From assembly GCA_022376515.1 (NCBI GenBank), contig WTXI01000050.1, forward strand, positions 174,497 through 238,496: 64,000 bases of DNA. Direction: 5' to 3'. Shown in pieces: positions 36,010 through 46,309 of the stretch. The translations under genes were made by a program, and so were the position numbers. Numbering within the stretch: position 1 is the first letter of the stretch; every line of letters begins with the position of its first letter. The notes beneath the pieces are model-generated. The model saw only the letters and a program-made list of their open reading frames with translations. It made no database searches and was not told the origin of the DNA. Source of the stretch: Lactifluus volemus (lineage: Eukaryota; Basidiomycota; Agaricomycetes; Russulales; Russulaceae).

Positions 36010-37150
36010 ACGAATTTGGTTGTGGATGGGCCATCATAGACTAAGGTGAGAAGTTGAGACAAGCACTGGCACCACTGCCGCATGTTCAGGCTGCTGCTGA
36101 CAGCCCTGACGCGGAGGGCGCTTCATCGCTGGGGACAAACAACAAACGACGGCACTCCTCATTGGACTTTTCGCGCTTCGTGCGCTTCCTCGTGGCATAT
36201 TGTGCAAAGGCGAGTGAGCGAGTGAGGAACGCCTCTCATCCCTCGCACTCTTATTTAAAGCCTCGATACACAGAGCGGCGTTTTACTAGCCGTACGATAC
36301 CACATCGCTACTCTCGATGACCTCGATAATATCTTGTGATTACTGCTTCGGCTCTCCGCATACCACATCGAAGTGCTCCCCCTCTTAGAGCGGGGCCGTC
36401 AGCGGCGTGGTACTTCAGCTTTTGCATACCCCACGTCCTGAAACGAGCTCGATTCAGTGGCTCTCACTACTCGCAGGGGCAGCGCTCATTGGCCAGCCCC
36501 GACGCGTCATACCTACGCAGCCGCGTACTGCAGTATCATCTATAGGAGTGTCATGCTACCTATTTTGAGCGCGGGACAGGGAATGTGATCCTGTAAGGTG
36601 AAAGCCATCGTCATAACCTCAATAAGGTACTTTCACGTCACGGTGGAACCATTTCCTGGTTACCCGCGTCATTTCCAAGACTAGAAAATGCCAATGCTGT
36701 TGGCCTTAACCTTGCTTGCGGGTCTTGCTTCGGAATCAGCTCAACTGACAATCGGCTTGTTGCCTGATATGACAATGTCTTGAACCTACTACAGTCCGCT
36801 ATGTTTTTGTCTACGCCCCCGCACGTTCAATTTTGACATGGGGGGTTACGGGGGTAGATTCGGCGCGGTGATGCATTGATGAGCAGGTGTTGAAAACAGC
36901 GTCAAGTTGATCGGGCTCAGGCTCTCGGGGGGATTTGACCTCTTGTAGCCACAAAGTAGAACCCTTGTCATACTAGAGCCAGCGTCGACCCAACGGGACG
37001 GTCGTGCAGTGCGTAGTTAAGAAGGGGGATAAGCGGCGTTCTTTCTGTATGCCGTGACAGGAGGGGGGCAACTTGCTTGATGGCAGTGTGTGAACGGCGC
37101 AGCCAATAGGAGAGCCCCGTAAATAAACTTCTGGATCAGAATGAAGTACA
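36010..37150. other. Intergenic stretch, upstream of NLR copy 1
   Basis: Up to about 36,160 it matches the upstream regions of copies 2 and 3 (shared GGGCGCTTCATCG, ACAAACAACAAAC). An alternative upstream ATG at 36,126 is the equivalent of the ATG at 59,351 in copy 3. Beyond that I recognise nothing. Confidence 0.45.
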
Positions 37151-37169
37151 CCTCAGTCATTTATTCCTT

Positions 37170-37790
37170 CGCGTGAGTGTTGCGAAAATTATTGCAGATG
37201 ATTTCGAGCTAACGAGCTTCTCAGAAACACAGCGCCAAATGGCAACTTTATCGCGCTTGAGGACTCTGATAAACAGCTACTGCCTCAGTTTGTCCAGACT
37301 GCTCACCAGAATGTATGTCCTTTCCAGACTTTTCCAACGTGCATGGCTCAAAATTTGTCAGAGCGTTCTTGCCCTTTGTCTATCAGAGGCTGGTCGGGCT
37401 CTCGCTAGTTTTCTTATGCTGTAGGCAGCGACGCAAACCGCACTGCATTTGCTTAAGGAGTCATGCAGCTCGTCTCACAGTACAAATTAGATGGCATTGA
37501 ATTTGAGTGCGTGTTTTTGAATTTCCACGACTGAAGTACTCACGTCCATTTAGCTGGGAATACCCCACAAAGCTCGGCATCGGTTGCAATGTTGTGTCCA
37601 CGAATGACAGCGCAAACTTCCTCTCCTTTTTGACCACGCTTCGTAGCCAGCAGGGTGCACAGAAGCTCATCATCTCTGCTGCGGTTTCGCTCACACTCTT
37701 GTCGACTCAAATGGCACACCTATGACCGACGTCTCCGCATTTGCGAAGGTTCTCAACTATATCGGTTCGCCCTTTCCTATCGAGCGTGAG
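37170..37790 (+). pseudogene. GH18 chitinase relic
   Basis: Across changing frames one reads NFIALEDSDKQLLPQFVQTA, then LSIRGWSGSR followed by a stop, GSDANRTAFA followed by a stop, and MQLVSQYKLDGIEF. A 46-nt intron (37,508–37,553) leads to DWEYPTKLGIGCN, FLSFLTTLRSQQGAQKLIIS and LVDSNGTPMTDVSAFAKVLN. The DGIEFDWEYP phrase is the GH18 catalytic motif with its Glu kept. At least two in-frame stops and a frame change near 37,695 show decay, and both gene ends are missing. Confidence 0.75.
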
Positions 37791-37800
37791 CTTACAGCAA

Positions 37801-37838
37801 CGCATGGGGCGTGACCCGCCAGGGTCACGCCCCATGCG
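37801..37838. repeat. Perfect 17-bp inverted repeat with 4-nt loop
   Basis: The left arm CGCATGGGGCGTGACCC (37,801–37,817) and right arm GGGTCACGCCCCATGCG (37,822–37,838) are exact reverse complements separated by GCCA. It lies just after the chitinase relic. Confidence 0.85.
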
Positions 37839-38112
37839 TGTTTCGCCACCGTGGTGACGTTGATAGCCCCATGGTCGGTTCAATCGCCGCGTTGAGCCGT
37901 CGTGGTGGTGGTGGTGGTCACGCCCTGCCGCTTTCCCAAACCGATTTGTCATGAGCTTGAATCCTTGATACGGACGGTGGCGCTTGTCAAGGCCTCGAAG
38001 AGCATAGCGGAGGTGCACCTGAGGGGATCACCAAAATGGTAGGAACTGAAACAGGAGGAGACAAGGCAGGAAAAGTTACATATGTCTGAGGTGTCGCAGC
38101 ATACACGGCTCC

Positions 38113-38395
38113 CTAGCTCGTATCAGCAGGTGCATGTGCAGGAGCTTCGTGATCTCTCATGAGGGCCTTGTGCACCTCAAGTTGAGCACGGAGCTCGTCT
38201 TCTGACAGTGGACGATTTCCTGTCTTTGGTCGTTTGGCTTGTGGCCGTGAGATAGAACCCGTGGTAAGGCCAAATTCAATTTCCCGGCGCTTATAATCTG
38301 CAACTTCTGGGGCGGCAAGACCTTCCATACCGTATATCTCAACCTGTATGCATCGCTTCCGGAAGTGCATTCTCGATGCGAGGCAGTCTAGATGA
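38113..38395 (-). pseudogene. BuGZ/ZNF207-type zinc-finger protein fragment
   Basis: After a CATCTAG acceptor the minus strand reads PRIENALPEA, then in a shifted frame VEIYGMEGLAAPEVADYKRR and, to a stop at 38,113, RPKTGNRPLSEDELRAQL. The ENALPG…EIYGMEG phrase directly follows the paired C2H2 fingers in BuGZ/ZNF207 proteins, which bind spindle microtubules and Bub3. The finger exons are absent and the frame changes near 38,345, so this looks like a displaced gene fragment. Confidence 0.55.
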
Positions 38396-39253
38396 AGGGA
38401 ATAAGATTGGAGGCTTTTAGGAAGAGGCGATCAGAAACATACTTTTCCAGTTCAAGCTTATGGACTTGTTGAATATGAACTGAGATGCAGGAGCCGCTCA
38501 CAGCATTCGGTCAATTGTGCAGCACTTTGAGACGGCACACGGTTATATTGCAACAGCGGGCATGACCCTGATGGGTCACGCAGTGTTGATGGAAAAAACA
38601 TATGAGACCTATGTTCACAGAGGAAAAACATACCAGAGTGACAGTAACACGTCACAAAACATACTCGTTAAGGCCACCACATATGTTTTTTTTTGCACCG
38701 AACGAACAGGAAAGGCAGGATAACTGTCACAAGAAAAACTGGAAAGAGCGAGAAGGGTCATCGCCCGCATAGATACCTTGCAAACAAACAAGGTAATTGA
38801 AATGGAGGCTACAAGGGGCTTTGGTATGATAGGGAGTTTTCATGATGTTACCAAGGCACACTTCGTCTTTACTTTTGGATGGATCCCCTTCCTCTGAACT
38901 GAACCTCACGCACAGATCGAACAGCCGTCCCGGGCTGCAACAGAGTCGAGGACTCTGATTTCGTCGTTATATCAGTCATCTTAACCAATTTTACATCGCA
39001 ATTAGGATGCTACATTAGTTAGAGATGTACTACTAGTTAAATACTTCAAGCCGAGGCCTGTAAGGGCATCTTGACGTTCTCCTGTCGTTTCCCTCTGCAC
39101 GCGTGAGCTCATATTCTCGTTTTCGATTCGGAGCCTCAATCGCGTCACTATGCGAGTACCTACCTGACCTAATGTTTTACAGGCACTCGCTGTGCTGGCG
39201 CTAAGTGAATTCTAACGATACACTAATCGGAGCTCGCATATATACATGGTCAC
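38396..39253. other. Intergenic, 3' flank of NLR copy 2
   Basis: From about 38,835 it repeats the 3' flank of NLR copy 1 (30,061–30,300). The left part shows nothing recognisable. Confidence 0.5.
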
Positions 39254-42200
39254 CTATTTAGATGAATTGTGAAATACCATAGCCCAATTTAATCCATACA
39301 CAAATTTTGAGAAATCTACCTCCGTTCTATCTTTGCCAGCGACCCAGACTGTGTTAGCTTTATGAAGGTATGGTCGGTGAATGGGAGGAATCCACAAAAG
39401 GAGTTCCTTATCTTCCCCATACATCCATCCATCACTGTGGATCGGGAACTTGTCTATAAAGTGATCTTTCACAATATCTTCTGCTCTGAGCTTCGCTATA
39501 TGAACCATATAATCTCGTGAGGTCGAGATGATACACTGCCCATTCAGAGAGGACGCACCAGAGTTGGTCGATTTGGTCAACGAGCCCACAATTTCCTGTC
39601 CTGGTGTGGCATCCCACATGCGAATTGTGCAATCTCCCGAGGCCGAAACAATCTGCTGCCCGTCTGGTGAGAATGCAACGCACTCGACCCAGTTAGTGTG
39701 CCCAATAAACGGGCCTGCTACGGTTGCCCCTGTTGCAGAATCCCATAAGCGAACCGTCCAATCGTTTGAGGCCGACGCAAGGCGCTTCCCGTCCGGCGAA
39801 AATGCAACAGAGCAGACCTCCGCAGTGTGTCCGGTAAACGGGGCTACTATTACTTGTCCTGACGCAGAATCCCAAACACGAATAGTGAGATCTCCCGAGG
39901 CCGAGGCGATTCGCTGCCCATCCGGTGAAAACGCAACAGATTTGACCCACGCAGTGTGACCAGTAAACGGGCCCACTACGACCTCTCCTGTCGCAGCATC
40001 CCATACTCGAATCGCGCGGTCTTTCGAGGCAGATGCGATGTGCTTCCCGTCCGGTGAGAATGCAACAGAAAGAACCACATCAGTGTGTCCAGTAAACGAG
40101 TCAACTAGTACATCATTTTCCCTTGTGGTATCCCACACGCGAACCGTGCAATCGTCCGATGCAGACGCGATGCATTGTCCGTCCGGCGAGAATGCAACAG
40201 AGTAGATGCTACCGGTATGTCCAGTAAACGGGCCCGCTACAATATTTCCTGTCGCGGTATCCCACACGCGAATCGTGCGGTCATGCGAAGCAGATGCAAT
40301 CCGCCGCCCTTCGGGCGAGAAAGCAACAAAACCGACCCACATGGTGTGGCCAGTAAACGGACCTGCTGTGACCTCTCCTGTTGTGGCATCCCACACATAA
40401 ATTGTGCAATCTGCAGAGGCCGAAGCTATCCGTTTCCCGTCAGGTGAGAGCGCAACAGAAAAGATCGACTGGGAATGTCCAGTTAACGAACCCGCTGCTT
40501 CTCCTTTTCTGGCATCCCACACACAAACCGTGCGATCGAACGAGGCCGAGGCAATGCGCTGCCCATCCGGCGAGAGTGCAACAGAATATATGGAACCGGT
40601 ATGTCCAGTAAATGGGCCTGCTACGATCTGACCCGTTGTGGAATCCCACACGCAAATCGTGCGATCGAGCGAGGCTGAGGTGATGCGTTGCCCGTCCGGG
40701 AAGAATGCAATAGAGTAGATAGCATCGGTGTGTCCGGTAAACGGGCCTGCTACGACCTGTCCTATTGCGGAATCCCACACACGAATCGTGCGATCGTCCG
40801 AGGCAGAAGCAATGCGCTTCCCATCCGGTGAGAATGCAACACACCTAACCTGTCCAGTGTGCCCAGTAAACGGGCCCGCTACGACATCTCCGGTTGCGGC
40901 ATCCCACATGCGAATCGTGAAATCTCGAGAGGCAGAGGCGATACATTGACCGTCTGGTGAGAACGTAACACAGCAGACCTTGTCGATATGTCCAATAAAT
41001 GGGCGGACTACGACCTCTCCAGTTGCGGCATCCCAAACACGAATTGTGTGATCGTTCGAGGCCGAGGCGACATGTTTCCCGTCTGGTGAAAATGCAACAC
41101 ATCTAACCCTCCATGTGTGTCCATTAAATGGGCCCGCTACGACCTCTCCTGATCCGGCATCCCACACCCGAATCGAGCGGTCCGCTGAGGCCGACGCAAT
41201 GCGTTGTCCGTCATGCGAGAATGCGATGGAGAAGATATCTTTGGTGTGTCCGACAAACGGACCTGCTACAATTTCCCCCGTTGTGGCATCCCACACCCGA
41301 ATCGTGCAATCCTGCGAGGCTGATGCGATGCGTTGCCCATCTGGAGAGAATATAACAGAGTTGACTGCTCCGTCGTGTGCTTTAATAGTCATTTCTAATG
41401 CTGGCCAATCAGCCAACCGACCGCGGTTCAGAGACAGTGTGTACGGGAATAGGTGAAGGTGATGCTTGGTGATGCGGGAAGAGGATGGTGCGAAAGGAAG
41501 AGCAGATATATATATATGCGGGAGACTCCTTGCTATTGCCATCCCGAAATACCGCACGAACGCGAACGCATCATTCACTAATGCCAACAGTTTCTCTCTC
41601 TGTGATTGGGATGACTGCTGCAATTACCTAATAGTCACTACATGTCATATAACAATAAAAGAGGTGCCCACCTTCCGCTGATCCAGATGCAACCATGTGT
41701 TCAGAGATGCCAATGCTCGTGATGCAAAACCGACACTGTTCTTGATGCTAAGCACTTCCAGCCAAAAGAAAAACTTTGCCTCGAATAGCGATCGAAGTTT
41801 TGGAAAGAAGCCCTGTTCCATACCAAGACGTTCTAGATGATCGCCCCAGAATATGCAAGCATATGATAGAGCAGGTGAAATATATTCTGAAATTCGAGAT
41901 TCAAGGTCTGGGAGATCCCTGTTGGCGACATATGACGACTCGAGTTTGCAAATGTTGAATTTCAGTTCATTGAGCATTAATCCAAGACAGGAATGTGCCA
42001 GTTGACGGTGAGCCTTGCCAAGGTCGATGTGGAATATCCCACTCTTCTCATCGGCCAGAAAATCACGGAAGGAGGTGTGAAGAGGGACGATCGGGAGGGT
42101 ATCGTCGGATGAAGTCACGTTACTGAGCAGTGAGCCAAGGTGTCGGAGCATTTCAATAACGCATTCCGAATCCTCGGGGTCGGGGTCCTTGGGGTCACCC

Positions 42201-44827
42201 TTGGGCGCATGTCGTCGCAGAGCAGTCAAAGAGCGGATGGAAAGCGGAGCGAGAGCAGCAAAAAGCTGCCCCATGACGGAACGAAATAGGGTCTGTGCCG
42301 CAACCGGTTTGAAGTACCCTTCCAGAACTTCTCCATATAGCTGGTCCAAAGGATCTTGCCCATCGCGACCTCGAGAGTGCCCCAACAGACGCTCTATCAC
42401 CTGCTTCTTGCTAAACCCAAAGCTAGGGGGAGGATTATTTATTAGCCCGGAAGCAACGGCTGCCCACTGAAATAATCCTTCCGCTGCCTTTGCCAGTTTG
42501 ACACCATGTCGCTTGAACAGGTTCAGAGGGAGTTCCTTCCGAAGATACAAGCAAATATCTTGCTCCGTCTTCGCAGCCAGCTTGTGATCATTCATATAGA
42601 GAGTGCGTACGGACAACGCGTTACCGAACACATGTTCCATACCACTCTCCGGCCTCGAGGTGATCAAGATGCGGAAACTTGATGGCAACTCGAAGAGATG
42701 TTCAGCAAGAAATTTGTGTAATCCGCTTTGGCCGATTGCGTCACCACTCTCATCCAATCCATCAATTACGATAAGAATTGGATCGTTAAGTTGAACGTTC
42801 TTGACTGGTTCAAGGAGGAGCCGTTCGAAGAGTACACGATAGTGTCGAGTGCTACAAAGAGACGGATCGGTCTTGAGTACCCTTCCGAGGGCGAGTTTAA
42901 AAGCTGGATAGCGATTGGAGAGGTCGCGAGAAAGTGTCGTGAACAGCTGATGAGCCTCGTCCTTGGAGCCCTCCTTTCGTAGAAAAGCGAAGTAAGAGCC
43001 GAGGTGCTTGTTCTCGAGCCTCCGAGCGACTTCATGTGCAATCGATGACTTTCCTGTGCCTGCCTGGCCGAGGAGCACGAGTCCACGTTGAGATTCTCGA
43101 TCCTCGACCCAGTTCATGATATGGTCCAAGAAGTCTTCTCGTGTTCCCAGAAGACAGCGCCTGTCATCGCCAAATCGCCAGCCTCCCTTATAAGGCAATT
43201 CTCTGATTTTTGCGTCCAATTCTTCGTGCCCCTCGTCAGAGAGATTACCCAATCGTATCACCATTAGGACTACGCACCAGCTTCTAGCACAGCAATTCCA
43301 GTGACGACAGCAGTACATGCAAGGAAATTGTCTCGCAGTCGAGCGAGGTTTGTGCGGTACTCATCAATTTTCGTATCAACTTGGCTGACCACATTCTTCA
43401 AAGCCCGCTTTGCTGAAAATCAAATGTTTATGATGAATCTCCAATAACAGAGGCCAAGACGACGTACCGACTTGCACATTCTCCGCATACGATATGATAA
43501 ATTTCGCACATTCCGAGACGCACTCCAGCATCTCATCCAGGATCTTTGCATGAGTAGATGCTGGTTCCATGTTCTTCAAAACGTCCGCCTCCTTTGCAAA
43601 TTCGAATGTATCCCGTATCGCATTCAGTAGTGTTTGAATATTGTCATCACGCTGAAGCTGGAGTAGCAAAATCTGGGGATAGATGAAAACCATTGAACAT
43701 CCCATATCCTCCGACAATGCATGGGGACGCACCTCGGGAATCTTTGAGAGCAGTTTCCATGCCAACTGTGCGTGGGGGAGCAGCTGAAGTGCGAAAGCTA
43801 ACTTAGCAAAACAAGGATAGGAAAAATCGATGTGAGACATACGTCTGCGATTGGACCGATTGTGTCGAGTACTTGCTTGATAACATTCATGGCACCCTTC
43901 CATGCCATCATCGAATCCATAGCTTTCATTGCTTCCTCGGCACGATCGAGAGTACGTGACATCACCACCTGGCCGTCTGGTACTGGACTCATAGGAGTAT
44001 TGCCACCTGTGGGAAGGTCACCAGGACGTGCACCACCTTCTTCTGCGCCAGGGCTGTTCAGTGCTGTCGTCGTAGGACTTGGGGTATTGGTTGCCACATT
44101 TAGAGAGTCCGTGGACACGGTGATAGTCAAGAGAAGTGTGGCAGGCTCTCTTAAGTGTCTACCATATCTATCAGAACTACTGAAAACAATCTCAAGTTCT
44201 AGATGTAGGACGCTCAGCAAGCACACGTGTAAGAATTTGAAGACATAGACAAACCGCGTCGGGCTTCACAGGTGATCTCCTTCCTTCCAATAAGGATGTC
44301 TGTCCGCATGGTCCTCTTCGCATAAAGCGATACTGTAATATGGGAGAGTGGTTGTAAAGCGCTGCAGGAGACTCAGTTGGACCTAGGAATGAAACTACGA
44401 CAGTCCTCACGATGAATCTATTGTTTCATTCCATTCCACGTGCTGTGCCACGCTCTGACTGGATCGTGTCTGCCATGTATTCTTCCCATTCGCCACTGTA
44501 ACATAAAAATGCCTCTCTTTCCCTGGAAGGACTTTACGATGGGGGAGATTGTGCGCCCTGAGGACTGAAAAGAGGGAGAGATTTAGTCATCCATCAGAGT
44601 AGAATTACTAAGATACGTACCAGTGATCACGAGCGGGAGTATGCTCGATTGGATTCCGCTCGCCTGAGCGGTGATCGCACTAATCAAAGGCAATTATCTG
44701 AGTAAATACTAGTATCGAAAATGATGATGAAGTGACTGATGTACGCGATTCTACACTTTGGAGGATCCGGGCTATAGTAATGGTTAACAGGAGCATGTGT
44801 GAAAGACGTTGGCATACTTGTTGGCAT
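39254..44827 (-). CDS. NLR copy 2: C2–helical–NACHT–14×WD40
   Basis: The NACHT part and the WD part are both fully open. NACHT runs from about 43,220 to 41,672 (P-loop GQAGTGKSS near 43,046–43,069, Walker [14 protein letters not shown]). A 54-nt intron (41,671–41,618) joins it to a 787-residue exon: [33 protein letters not shown], 14 WD repeats and the tail [14 protein letters not shown]…FVYGLNW. Upstream exons are 43,412–43,278 (linker helices) and about 43,803–43,468 ([38 protein letters not shown]). Further up, C2-like sequence ([22 protein letters not shown]) is present. However, relative to copies 1 and 3 four extra bases near 44,218 shift the frame between the C2 part and the helical part. 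Likely a cytosolic STAND receptor of the allorecognition/immunity type. Confidence 0.82.
39565..41370 (-). repeat. WD40 array of NLR copy 2, 14 repeats of about 129 bp
   Basis: Fourteen repeats of about 43 codons with consensus [22 protein letters not shown], then [19 protein letters not shown]. Fourteen equals two seven-bladed propellers. The array on the complementary strand gives long false open frames ([13 protein letters not shown]). Confidence 0.9.
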
Positions 44828-46309
44828 ACGGATTCGGTTGTGGAAGGGCCATCGTACACTGAAGTGAGAAGTTGAGACGAGCACCGGCGCCACTACTGGC
44901 AGCCCCGACTGGGAGGGCGCTTCATCGTGGGGAACAAACAACAAACAACGGTCAAGTTGACATGTTGACACCTGGCAGTCCAAAGTTTTCGCGGAGTAGT
45001 CCAATTCGCTCAAGTTATCCCGGTGCACATTCTTACCTCCACACGCTGGCATACGTCACTGGAAAGGACCGGCATTCGGCTGAAGATTCGTGGACCTGGG
45101 GGATCATTGCGAGGTCAAAGCCAAATCTAAAGATTCTAAACGACGTAAACAAGCGGGTTGTGGTACAGTACCTGGCATGGAGAAAAAGAAAGAGATATGA
45201 ATTATGACAGTCGATTACTAGTACATAGTCCCGTATACAATGAAGATGCCCTCTACTGAAAGACTGCGTACGGTCCAATCAGATGAACCCTCTTACATCC
45301 AGTTCCTTTTATCCTCTCAAGTAGAGAATGTAAATGTAAGCAGGCCGTGCCTTATAATAAACTATGCTCTAGCGAAAAATTCTTTACGGTGACCCTTCGG
45401 AGGATGCCTTGATGATTCGAGTGCGTGCCCCTGGTGAAGGAAGTTGCATACGTCTCGTGCTTGGCAGTGGTGACGGTACAGAATTTCGTCCGTAATCGTC
45501 TACAGCTGCTATATTCCGGATGGTGCCAGCCTACCATGGTATCTTTGTACTTCCAGGGCTAGACGCATCGACTACTGAGAGGAAGAATTCGCGTAGACAT
45601 CGTAGCCGTGCGTGATAAGCCTGAGCAGACTCTATGCTCCCTCCAATTCTTGCGGATTCCACTTTCCTTTGCTCAGAGTTACGTCAGCAGGAAGGTGGAC
45701 TATCTAGAATATGCGGTGTCGACGGCGATGAAGACGGTTTTATAAGAGGCGAGGACGGTTGGGGGAGACTGGGCGAGTCAACGACTAACGATATGAACAG
45801 TAAGAAACCGGTGAGTGAGACAAGGATAGAAAGAACAGAGCATTGGATGCAGAACCAGGTGAGATATCAGTGGGAGGAGAGGCGATGCGGACGTCGGAGT
45901 TTGGGCCCTCTTGGAAGGCCCCCACGAGCCCTTTCCTTTACGCGAACCAGAACTAGAAGAGAGCTAAACATGTTCTCATTGCTGTAGGCTCGCTAGTTGA
46001 TGGTAACAGGCGATGATCTGTAAGTTGAGATCAGTATCATGTGCTATTACGCTGTGCGTTCATGATTGGCGGGAACCGCGGGATACGTCACGGTGTGACC
46101 GAATCCCGGGGAGCGAGGTGCCATAGTCGAAGGAGGGACCTGTTCCTCTGCGGAGAATTACAATGTCAACAACTGAACGATTGGGACGAGAAATGATGGC
46201 AGAACGACTAGCAGGTGACAATATCAGCCACCGTGACTACTCACTTTGACCGTCGATTTCTGACCGATACCGTATCGAAAGTCCACAGACTGCACCAAGT
46301 CTGAGCTGG
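44828..46309. other. Intergenic, NLR copy 2 to COG3 copy A
   Basis: Much of it is repeated at 59,370–60,740 (shared phrases CTCAAGTTATCCC, AATATTCTAAACGACG-like and GGACTATCTAGAATATG). A short plus-strand frame at 44,960–45,160 is partly preserved at 59,388–59,590 but carries many replacement changes and an indel. I see no supportable gene. Confidence 0.45.

Noticed and set aside
39565..41370. Regular repeats suggesting a CRISPR array or satellite
   Set aside because: The period is about 129 bp, the whole unit codes for WD40 blades, and the organism is eukaryotic.
44960..45207. Plus-strand frame partly shared with 59,388–59,590
   Set aside because: Changes fall in all codon positions with many replacements and an indel; it looks like unconstrained duplicated DNA.
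45634..45987. 117-codon plus-strand frame downstream of NLR copy 2
   Set aside because: The duplicated counterpart near 60,100–60,450 has indels that destroy the frame, and no family pattern is seen.
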